Source of the DNA: Saprospiraceae bacterium
GTDB lineage: Bacteria; Bacteroidota; Bacteroidia; Chitinophagales; Saprospiraceae
Assembly (NCBI GenBank): GCA_020628095.1
Contig: JAHDFP010000012.1
Span: 161-64,160, forward strand
DNA length: 64,000 nucleotides
Direction: 5' to 3'
This document shows, piece by piece, positions 57,268 to 64,000 of this stretch; within the stretch, counting starts at the first letter, position 1; each line of letters starts with the position of its first letter. The notes under the pieces were generated by a model. It had not been told where the DNA came from, ran no database searches, and was given only the letters and a program-made list of their open reading frames with translations. The translations under genes and the position numbers were made by a program.

Positions 57268-57477
57268 ATGAAAAAAACACTTGGAATTATTGCAATATCT
57301 ATGTTCTGCTTTGGATGTAATATCAATCCCAACAAAGAGGCAAGAATTCAGAAATTGGAAACTGAATTTCAGCAGTCAATGGAAAAAATCAATCAGCTCG
57401 AAAAAAGAGTAGAATCTCTTGAATCTATAAATGGACAATTGAAATCAAGGATTCAAGAAATCGAAAATGTAAAGTAA
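57268..57477 (+). CDS. Small coiled-coil lipoprotein (Lpp-like)
   Basis: A 69-residue lipoprotein with lipobox CFGC (cysteine 17) after a short leader. The mature 50 residues form one continuous coiled coil with heptad pattern (IQKLETEFQQSMEKINQLEK, then RVESLESINGQLKSRIQEIE). This is the layout of Braun-type lipoproteins, although the final residue is a lysine (NVK), as in Lpp, where it links to peptidoglycan. The tail here may be chance. Its gene follows the 56602 membrane protein by 57 bases. Confidence 0.8.
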   Translation: MKKTLGIIAISMFCFGCNINPNKEARIQKLETEFQQSMEKINQLEKRVESLESINGQLKSRIQEIENVK

Positions 57478-57498
57478 ATAATGCTGATCAAACTGAAT

Positions 57499-58200
57499 TC
57501 AATTCTTTGGTTTCAACTTGTATTTTGGCACGAAATGATTGAGATAAAACATCATACTTACATAAGTAAAGATTAAGGTCGGCACACTAGTATTAAAGCC
57601 AAGATCAAATTCTGGAATACCAAATAATTCTCTGAACGAAGTCGTCGCAATAGACAGCATAAATAAAATTCCAAAAACAAATAATCCTATAATACTTGCT
57701 TTGTTTTTAGGACTACGTTGTACTCCATGTTTTCTCTCTTGACTGAAAAAATACCAAAGTATCCCGACTGTGGCGATAGCTTCTATTGCTATAGCTTGAT
57801 ACACATTCGTTGCATAATTGCCTAATCCTACAGAACCAGAATCCACGCCGAAAATGTGGTGCGGATGACCAGAAAAGAAATCCAAAACAAAATGACCCAG
57901 CACTAAAGCCGTACCTACCAGCCCTATCTTATTATCCTTAAACAAAAATTTACCTATCAAGAATATGATTATGAGCCACGCTATAAGAGGGACTAGGTCA
58001 TGACTATAGAGCATGTTCACCATCATATTGCTGACAGTAGTATCAAAGACATCATTAGGTGTTGTTTTTTCCAGTCCTAAGTAATGAAAGGCAAACCACA
58101 ATAAGTCCTGTAGCTGTGACGCAAATAAGAAATAGAGCAAGGTACCCTTGGGATATTTTTGATAAGCAACGAGTGCTGTGGCATAGTGTCCTGCGAGCAT
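57499..58200 (-). CDS. Multi-pass membrane protein with conserved histidines, unrecognised
   Basis: A 233-residue protein with about seven hydrophobic segments. Histidines and acids stand in or near the membrane helices: LAGHYATALVAY near the start, MLYSHDLVPLIAWL, and GHFVLDFFSGHPHH. This spacing recalls metal-dependent membrane hydrolases (YdjM/LexA-regulated-like), but the match is only impressionistic. It is divergent from the HxlR gene with an 80-base gap holding two palindromes, so it is likely to be regulated by it. Confidence 0.75.
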   Translation of the reverse strand: MLAGHYATALVAYQKYPKGTLLYFLFASQLQDLLWFAFHYLGLEKTTPNDVFDTTVSNMMVNMLYSHDLVPLIAWLIIIFLIGKFLFKDNKIGLVGTALVLGHFVLDFFSGHPHHIFGVDSGSVGLGNYATNVYQAIAIEAIATVGILWYFFSQERKHGVQRSPKNKASIIGLFVFGILFMLSIATTSFRELFGIPEFDLGFNTSVPTLIFTYVSMMFYLNHFVPKYKLKPKN

Positions 58201-58216
58201 AGATGAAATATTATTA

Positions 58217-58262
58217 CTTTAATATTTAAAGCAATATTACACTTTATTACTTTAAAAAGTAA
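58217..58262. promoter_or_regulatory. Two palindromes in the HxlR divergent promoter
   Basis: CTTTAA, TAT, TTAAAG (58217-58231) and TTACTTT, AA, AAAGTAA (58247-58262) are perfect inverted repeats, 15 bases apart, in the 80-base gap between the HxlR gene and the membrane protein gene. HxlR dimers bind such sites near their own promoters, so these are probable operators. Confidence 0.6.
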
Positions 58263-58267
58263 AGTAT

Positions 58268-58275
58268 TATCTTTG
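58268..58275 (+). promoter_or_regulatory. TAnnTTTG box before the HxlR gene
   Basis: TATCTTTG matches the Bacteroidota -7 consensus exactly and ends five bases before the ATG at 58281, so the transcript would be almost leaderless. It lies directly beside the palindrome at 58247-58262, which would let the regulator block polymerase. No -33 box was recognised. Confidence 0.5.
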
Positions 58276-58280
58276 TTTTT

Positions 58281-58718
58281 ATGGAAGTCAATTTTCGATC
58301 TACTTGTATGATCGCCTCCGCTCTTGATTTGATCGGAGATAAATGGTCCATACTCATAGTAAGGGATATGCTGCTTCATAAGAAGACGGCTTTCAAGGAG
58401 TTTGTTGCTTCTGACGAGGGCGTGGCGACTAATCTGCTTTCGTCAAGATTGAAGTTTTTGGAATCAATAGAAGTCATCACCAAAAACAAACTGACAACTA
58501 ACAAAAAGGAAAACATCTATTTGCTGACCGAAAAAGGAATAGATCTGACTCCAGTAATTATGGAACTTGTGATCTGGAGTGATGTCTATGTAAGAGCATA
58601 TCATACAGAAATGAATACCTCAGAGACCGTTAACATGGACAAGGAAATAGTTATAAAAAATGCTCAAAAGCAATACAGAGAATTTGCAGCTCAATTCAAA
58701 AATCAAATAGTCTGCTAA
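58281..58718 (+). CDS. HxlR-family transcriptional regulator
   Basis: A 145-residue winged-helix regulator. The HxlR signature is clear: a cysteine near the N-terminus (FRSTCMIASALDLIGDKWS; the Cys in HxlR proteins can sense electrophiles or aldehydes), LIVRDMLLHKKTAFKEF, the recognition helix VATNLLSSRLKFLESI, and the wing with YLLTEKGIDL. It precedes an esterase gene by 30 bases, with an amine oxidase and an Hsp31 gene beyond. The set fits aldehyde or carbonyl stress. Confidence 0.92.
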   Translation: MEVNFRSTCMIASALDLIGDKWSILIVRDMLLHKKTAFKEFVASDEGVATNLLSSRLKFLESIEVITKNKLTTNKKENIYLLTEKGIDLTPVIMELVIWSDVYVRAYHTEMNTSETVNMDKEIVIKNAQKQYREFAAQFKNQIVC

Positions 58719-58748
58719 TAATTATTTAGTAAGTAAAAAAAAAGAAGT

Positions 58749-59813
58749 ATGAATAAAATAACTTATCTAATCATTTTACTAGTCATAATATTTGCAGCTT
58801 GCAAAGAAGACGAACCCATCACACCTGACACCGGGATACCTACAGTCCAAGCTGATGCTACATACTCAGTTCTTATAGAAGAAGACATCAGTTATGCCGA
58901 TGGATTAGGTCATGATGCCACGAGCACAAGTCCTTTTCCCATTCCTCAATATTTGGATGTGTACTTGCCTGACAATGATTCTGACAATAGACCAGTATTT
59001 ATGTTTATACATGGTGGCGGATTTACTGGAGGGATTAAGCACAAACCAGAGATTGTCGATATGGGAAATTACTATGCCGCGAGAGGATGGGTCTTTGTTT
59101 CTATAGATTATAGAACCACACAAGAGTTGGGTGTCATACAAGGAATGACTCAAGAGGAATTGATAACGTATTACCAAGGGATGGCCCCACAAGAATGGAT
59201 TGCGAATGCCCTGGAAGGAGCACAGAGCCAAGACCAAGTCAAGCAAGCAACGGCTATGTATCTGGCTCAACGAGATGCGAAAGCAGCCCTTCGCTGGATC
59301 ACAGCTAACGCGGAAACCTATAACATAAACACAGACTATATTACAGTGGGCGGAGCTTCAGCAGGAGCAATTACGACCATCGCCTTAGGCATTTCAAATC
59401 TGGAAGATTTCAGAGACGAAATTACAAGTAGCGATGATCCCACACTATCCACCACAAATCTGGACGAGACCTATGATGTAAAAAGTATGATATACTTCTG
59501 GGGTTCCAATATAAAATTGGATGTGTTCGAAACGGTTTATGACCTGGAGCAATATGCTCGATATGACAGCAATGATCCTGAATTATTCATGGCACATGGT
59601 ACTGCACAGGATCCTGTTACACCTTATGAAGGAGCACTTGAACTTCAGAGCATCTATGATTCTTTAGGTGTTTACAATATGCTTTCAACCATTCTATTAC
59701 CTAATGGCGAACCCGCAGGACACGGAGCTTGGAATGGTGTGGTAGATGATAAGGGCTTATTCGAATTAACTTTTGACTTCTTAGTTGAGAGACAAAATCT
59801 TGATGTTGAATAG
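58749..59813 (+). CDS. Alpha/beta-hydrolase lipoprotein (carboxylesterase type)
   Basis: A 354-residue lipoprotein (lipobox IFAAC, cysteine 18). It has the oxyanion block FMFIHGGGFTGG (H88 region) and the nucleophile elbow GGASAGA with S204, as in carboxylesterase and hormone-sensitive lipase-like enzymes; a C-terminal histidine lies in PAGHGAW. It would be anchored outside the cytoplasm. The stretch from YSVLIEEDISYADGLGHD to HGGGF is closely matched in the partial gene at 62091, so the two are paralogues. It follows the HxlR gene by 30 bases, probably one transcript. Confidence 0.9.
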   Translation: MNKITYLIILLVIIFAACKEDEPITPDTGIPTVQADATYSVLIEEDISYADGLGHDATSTSPFPIPQYLDVYLPDNDSDNRPVFMFIHGGGFTGGIKHKPEIVDMGNYYAARGWVFVSIDYRTTQELGVIQGMTQEELITYYQGMAPQEWIANALEGAQSQDQVKQATAMYLAQRDAKAALRWITANAETYNINTDYITVGGASAGAITTIALGISNLEDFRDEITSSDDPTLSTTNLDETYDVKSMIYFWGSNIKLDVFETVYDLEQYARYDSNDPELFMAHGTAQDPVTPYEGALELQSIYDSLGVYNMLSTILLPNGEPAGHGAWNGVVDDKGLFELTFDFLVERQNLDVE

Positions 59814-59901
59814 TATAAATTAAACATCACATAATCATGACAGTCTAATGATTGGAAAAAAAAGAATAAGAAGATGAATACGATTAAATACCTACTCCTA
59901 A

Positions 59902-61104
59902 ATGCATAAAGTAATTTTCTTACTAATATCTATCATCTGCTTATCAGGATGCTTTGAGTGGGCGGCAAGAGCAAAAGATAAACTTCCCACACAAACTGCA
60001 CTGGATAAAACATATAACTATGATGGCAAAATTATCATAATAGGAGCAGGAGCTTCTGGCTTAGCTGCTGCAAAAGTATTAGAACAAAGCAACCTAGATT
60101 ATTCTATTCTCGAAGCCTCAGATAGATATGGTGGACGGTTAAAAAAGGACACAACACTTGCAGATTTTCCCATTGATATAGGAGCAGAATGGATACATAG
60201 TGATCCTATTGTTCTCAATCTCATGAAAGGAAAAAAAGGAGAAGACATAGATGAACAACTTTTGTCTTATAGACTTGAGAATACAGGTAGCTGGGATGGA
60301 CAAAAATATAAAGAGAACCGTCCCTGGCTAAACAATTTCGTTTACAATTTTATGCCGGAATCAAAGTTCAAAAATTCTACATGGTATGATTTCGTAGACG
60401 AACATCTTGCACAATATGTCAAGCATAATATCAAGTACAACCAACGTGTCACCGAAATAGATTATTCTGATAAGAAGATAATTATAAAAACTGAGAATAA
60501 TGAAAACTATGTAGCCGACAAGGTACTGGTTACCGTATCACTTGGTGTCCTGAAATCAAACTCTATCAAGTTTACCCCAGACTTAAATGCTGAAATGAAA
60601 AAAGCAATTGATGCCATAAGTTTTGATAATGGATTTAAGATAGTATTGAAATTTGCGGATAAATTTTACCCTGATGCAATTACTTGCGAAGTAGAAAGTG
60701 GCGAAAAAGTATACTATGATATAGCATTCAAGAAAGATGCTCAGACCAATGTGCTCGGCGTACTATGCAGAGGCGATGAAGCACAGAAATATTATGACCT
60801 TAACTCCGAGAAAAAAATTATTGACAATATACTTCTAGAATTGGATGAAATGTTTGATGAGCAAGCGAGTAAGTCTTTTTCTGGAGAATATATTTTTGAA
60901 GATTGGGGACGCCATAAATTTACATTAGGAACATGGACACAAGCATCCCTAGAAAAGAATTCACACCTTAAGGCACTTAATCAATCGCTGGACAACAAAG
61001 TCTACTTTGCAGGTGAGATTTATGACCAATACAAACAAATGGGCGTACCTGGTGCAGTGCTATCAGGATACTACTCCATCGATAAACTCATAACAGAAGA
61101 GTGA
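59902..61104 (+). CDS. Flavin amine oxidase lipoprotein
   Basis: A 400-residue FAD enzyme with a lipoprotein leader (lipobox CLSGC, cysteine 17). The FAD motif is IIIIGAGASGLAAAKVLEQ near 50, followed by DYSILEASDRYGGRL and the substrate-side FPIDIGAEWIHSDP. The end has KVYFAGEIYDQYKQMGVPGA, typical of polyamine/monoamine oxidases. Oxidation of amines yields an aldehyde, ammonia and hydrogen peroxide. The anchor is unusual, because most family members are cytoplasmic or exported by Tat. It lies 88 bases after the esterase and 73 before hchA. Confidence 0.88.
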   Translation: MHKVIFLLISIICLSGCFEWAARAKDKLPTQTALDKTYNYDGKIIIIGAGASGLAAAKVLEQSNLDYSILEASDRYGGRLKKDTTLADFPIDIGAEWIHSDPIVLNLMKGKKGEDIDEQLLSYRLENTGSWDGQKYKENRPWLNNFVYNFMPESKFKNSTWYDFVDEHLAQYVKHNIKYNQRVTEIDYSDKKIIIKTENNENYVADKVLVTVSLGVLKSNSIKFTPDLNAEMKKAIDAISFDNGFKIVLKFADKFYPDAITCEVESGEKVYYDIAFKKDAQTNVLGVLCRGDEAQKYYDLNSEKKIIDNILLELDEMFDEQASKSFSGEYIFEDWGRHKFTLGTWTQASLEKNSHLKALNQSLDNKVYFAGEIYDQYKQMGVPGAVLSGYYSIDKLITEE

Positions 61105-61177
61105 TAATTACTGAAGTAAACCGATTACAAATGAAAACTCTTAGAACAAATTATAAAAACATCTAAACAAATATATA

Positions 61178-62035
61178 ATGTTGAAAAAGCTATTAGGTCT
61201 TGCACCTAAATTAGAATCAGATGGATCTTACAGTCCATCTAAGTTTGCACTCAAAATAGGGGTATCTGCCAAAACAGATTTTGAAAACATCTCCTACAAA
61301 AGGTACACTGGAGAAAAGAATAAGATTCTTGTCATCTGCACAGAAGAGAAGAACCTTAAGATGAAGAATGGTAAACTCTTCTCTACGGGGAATCACCCAG
61401 TAGAATCCCTATTGCCGATGCTTCATCTAAGAAATGCAGGCTTCGAATTTGAAATTGCCACACCTACGGGCAAGCCAGCCATATTTGAAATGTGGGCTTT
61501 CCCTCAAAAAGATGACCATGTAAAAGGAATCTACCAAGACTACAAATCAAACTTTGAAAAGCCGATTAGCTTGTCAGATTTTGTCAGTAATTCCTTTGAT
61601 AAAATAGAAGACTACGCAGCTGTATTTATTCCTGGTGGACATGGTGCGATGATAGGCATTCCTGAAAATAGGAACGTGGCCAAAATACTTATGTGGGCAC
61701 ATGAAAACGACCTATTTACGATAAGTATCTGCCATGGGCCCGGTGCGTTCTTGGCTACAACTTTGGACAACCAAAAATTTCTCTATAAGGGATACAACTT
61801 AGCTGTCTTTCCTGATTCAGTAGATAACCGAACACCAATGATCGGCTATCTCCCAGGCAAAATGCCGTATGGCTTAAGTGAACAACTAAAGTCACTCGGA
61901 GCTAATTTGATGAATACTAAGATGGACAAGACTGTCTGTGTGGACAGAAAATTAATAACAGGAGCTAGTCCACTAGCATCCAATGAACTGGGCAAATTAG
62001 CAGCCAAAGAGTTATTAAAGGTATTTAATGCTTAA
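61178..62035 (+). CDS. hchA: Hsp31-like glyoxalase III/deglycase (DJ-1/PfpI family)
   Basis: A 285-residue protein colinear with E. coli Hsp31 (283 residues). The nucleophile elbow is ISICHGPGAFL with C185 and the neighbouring H186, at the same positions as in E. coli. FIPGGHGAMIGIPEN, upstream, is the oxyanion and metal region, and the N-terminal ~40 residues match the family's linker-loop start. Hsp31 converts methylglyoxal to lactate and acts as a holding chaperone. It is downstream of the amine oxidase, whose aldehyde products would make a detoxifying neighbour useful. Confidence 0.92.
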   Translation: MLKKLLGLAPKLESDGSYSPSKFALKIGVSAKTDFENISYKRYTGEKNKILVICTEEKNLKMKNGKLFSTGNHPVESLLPMLHLRNAGFEFEIATPTGKPAIFEMWAFPQKDDHVKGIYQDYKSNFEKPISLSDFVSNSFDKIEDYAAVFIPGGHGAMIGIPENRNVAKILMWAHENDLFTISICHGPGAFLATTLDNQKFLYKGYNLAVFPDSVDNRTPMIGYLPGKMPYGLSEQLKSLGANLMNTKMDKTVCVDRKLITGASPLASNELGKLAAKELLKVFNA

Positions 62036-62090
62036 GCACAAAATTATATAGACGCTATTTTGCATTTTTTTATTTATAGATTAGTATCCT

Positions 62091-64000
62091 ATGAAATATA
62101 TCCTAAGTATTACAACACTACTCATATTATTATCAAGCAGCCTTGTTGCCCAAACAGATGACTGCATCACAGAAACAACCGAGGGTTACAACATGCTACT
62201 CATAGGCAATAGTTTTTTCAGACCCTATGCGGAGAAACTTGATGACTTGGCTATGGAAGCTGGATTTGAAAATCACAACAGTACAAGAATTACTCGTGGT
62301 GGAGACAATGGAAGACCGATCAACTTCTGGAATGATTCTAATAGTAATGAACACCTACAAATCAAAGCCACTCTTGATCAAGGCGGCGTAGAATTTTTTG
62401 GAATGACTGCTGGACATGATCCCGAAGATAGAACTGAGGGGCATCGTGCATGGATAGACTATGCCTTGCAAAGTAATCCAGACATTACCATATTCATAGC
62501 GATACCGCAAATTGATTTTCCAGCCGATTGGGATACGCGAGCAGAAGAATTTGGATTTGAAACAATAGAAGAATTGAATGATTACTTTATTAATGGTCTT
62601 GTTCATGATTCGATGGTCAATCAGTTACGTATCGAATTTCCTTCTACAAGAATTTTCACCATACCGACAGGACTGTCATCTTTGAGATTAGATCAGATGA
62701 ATGAGAATAATGAACTACTGGATAATATAACAAGATTTGGTCCGCAAGCAACTTCATTATTTGTTGACGAGAAAGGGCATCAAGGGGACATCATCAGAGA
62801 AACAGGCGGACTTGTATGGCTTAATAGTATCTATAATGTAGATCTAAGCACCTTTGATTATGATACAGGATTTAATACTGATCTGCATGCGGTGGCTGAG
62901 GACATCACGAATGGTCACGACTCGGATTACAAACTCTGTTTTGAAGAATCAGGCCAAAATGAAGACTACATAGAAAACACCACCGATCTAAACATGGAAA
63001 TGTCCTGGGATCAAGAACCAGACGGCTGGACTTATGAGACCTTCATTAAGGTTCCAGATGGAGCAACGCCACAAGATGTCTATCCCGTATGTATCGCCTT
63101 GCATGGCAATGGAGGTAATGGTGAATTTATGCGCAATAACATTGGCAACCTTCTAGACTGTCATATAGTTGTGGCACCTTCTGGTTATATGAGAAGCTGG
63201 AACATCTGTGGTGAGCGAAGTGATGCGCCAGACGTGGAATTTGTCAATCAGCTCATCGAAAAACTAATCCAGTATAAAAACGTCGATACCAATAACATCA
63301 AAATATTAGGCTCTTCTAATGGTGCTGCATTGACCAATAGAATGTTCATAGAAAATGATATGCCTAACGTTTCCCAGTTTGTAGCAATTGTTTCTCAATT
63401 GACCGAGCCACAATTTCATGATGGAAATTTTCATAGCCCGAGTGGCGAAACGAATAATCAATCAGATTTTTGTGGCTATGATGTAGTCAATTCCATAACG
63501 AGTAATAGAGAATACTTATCCATTTGCAATATTAACGATGGCGTGATTCCTTACGAGGGAGGCAGTTCTGTAGGCACCTCATTTATTCCTGCTGAACAAT
63601 CAATTTTTGAAATAGCCAAAAGTCAAGGCTACGCGGGTGCACAACTAGCTGATGGCGAGCCTATAGGTAACTCAGGTGTGTACGAGTTCTCTTATTTGGA
63701 TAATAAAGTCGTCCTTCTGAATGGTATGGCTGGACATGGTATCAATTCGACCCAATCAGAATATATCAAGACGTTCTTGAATGACTGCGAAATCGTTCAA
63801 CCCTCAGACACAGCGCCAATGGTAACCTGCGATAGCACCTATGCTGTTATTATAGAGGAAGGCATCGTGTATGCCGAAGGACTGACCCATGATGGCAGTA
63901 GCCCGACAACAATTGCAAAACCTTTATTGCTGGATGTCTATCGACCGGACAATGATTCTGACAACAGACCAGTCTACATGTTCGTCCATGGAGGAGCTTT
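62091..64000 (+). CDS. Multi-domain secreted esterase, incomplete at window end
   Basis: An open frame from the ATG at 62091 to the edge (over 636 codons, no stop). A signal peptide (ILSITTLLILLSSSLVAQ) is followed by three units. (1) An SGNH-like hydrolase domain with MLLIGNSFFRPYAEKL and a late GHQGDI. (2) A PHB-depolymerase/LpqC-like esterase, with YPVCIALHGNGGNGEF and the elbow ILGSSNGAAL; its histidine is in MAGHGINS. (3) A third domain, YAVIIEEGIVYAEGLTHD to YMFVHGGA, closely similar to the 58749 esterase and cut by the edge. The order suggests a secreted enzyme for acetylated or esterified polymers. The remaining C-terminus is unseen. Confidence 0.85.
   Translation, partial: MKYILSITTLLILLSSSLVAQTDDCITETTEGYNMLLIGNSFFRPYAEKLDDLAMEAGFENHNSTRITRGGDNGRPINFWNDSNSNEHLQIKATLDQGGVEFFGMTAGHDPEDRTEGHRAWIDYALQSNPDITIFIAIPQIDFPADWDTRAEEFGFETIEELNDYFINGLVHDSMVNQLRIEFPSTRIFTIPTGLSSLRLDQMNENNELLDNITRFGPQATSLFVDEKGHQGDIIRETGGLVWLNSIYNVDLSTFDYDTGFNTDLHAVAEDITNGHDSDYKLCFEESGQNEDYIENTTDLNMEMSWDQEPDGWTYETFIKVPDGATPQDVYPVCIALHGNGGNGEFMRNNIGNLLDCHIVVAPSGYMRSWNICGERSDAPDVEFVNQLIEKLIQYKNVDTNNIKILGSSNGAALTNRMFIENDMPNVSQFVAIVSQLTEPQFHDGNFHSPSGETNNQSDFCGYDVVNSITSNREYLSICNINDGVIPYEGGSSVGTSFIPAEQSIFEIAKSQGYAGAQLADGEPIGNSGVYEFSYLDNKVVLLNGMAGHGINSTQSEYIKTFLNDCEIVQPSDTAPMVTCDSTYAVIIEEGIVYAEGLTHDGSSPTTIAKPLLLDVYRPDNDSDNRPVYMFVHGGA

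Overview
The window reads as chromosomal DNA of a Bacteroidota bacterium, most likely of the Saprospiria/Lewinella type. The signs are the gene order miaB, sigma-54 activator, lptE, TPR-like gene, secG, groES, groEL; the order fabH, efp, accB, accC; type IX secretion (T9SS) C-terminal sorting domains of both type A and type B; a giant SprB-repeat protein; many lipoproteins; and TAnnTTTG promoter boxes. The family-level placement is an inference and was not tested.

Layout. 1-7.7 kb: a minus-strand housekeeping block (groEL, groES, secG, a lysine-rich protein, lptE, a sigma-54 activator, miaB). 8.1-11.0 kb: a T9SS cargo protein and an MsbA-like ABC exporter. 11.4-12.1 kb: a VapBC-like toxin-antitoxin pair with an operator-like palindrome over its start codon. 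12.1-15.7 kb: accC, accB, efp, fabH. 15.9-19.8 kb: a thioredoxin-SPOR protein, hutI, a membrane protein and a macrodomain-like protein. 19.9-27.5 kb: an accessory run of lipoproteins, a LytTR regulator, and a coupled gene pair that looks like a separately encoded propeptide and a papain-like cysteine peptidase. 28.5-31.7 kb: a SIR2/STAND/TPR/SEC-C protein with the architecture of an antiphage sensor-effector. 32.0-39.0 kb: two T9SS type B surface proteins and a DUF1573 lipoprotein. 39.6-43.9 kb: an AT-rich island with a DUF262 protein, a PLP decarboxylase and a frameshifted DUF4406-like gene. 43.9-48.4 kb: a cysteine-dioxygenase-like cupin, orphan genes and a Coq4-like protein. 49.2-57.5 kb: an outer-membrane barrel, a Fic protein, a carotenoid/retinol-type oxidoreductase, a zeta-toxin-like pair and small envelope proteins. 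57.5-64.0 kb: an HxlR regulator followed by an esterase, an amine oxidase, an Hsp31-like protein and a multi-domain esterase that runs off the edge.

A family of about 80-base imperfect palindromes recurs at least 14 times between genes, both singly and in tandem arrays with periods of about 157 and 230 bases. It accounts for most of the long non-coding stretches and for several spurious short reading frames.

The strongest candidates for new biology are the SIR2-STAND protein, the trans-encoded propeptide/peptidase operon without export signals, the macrodomain-like gene beside a membrane protein, the DUF262/PLP/DUF4406 island, and the palindrome family. Functions rest on motif recognition by eye; no database search or structure prediction was run.
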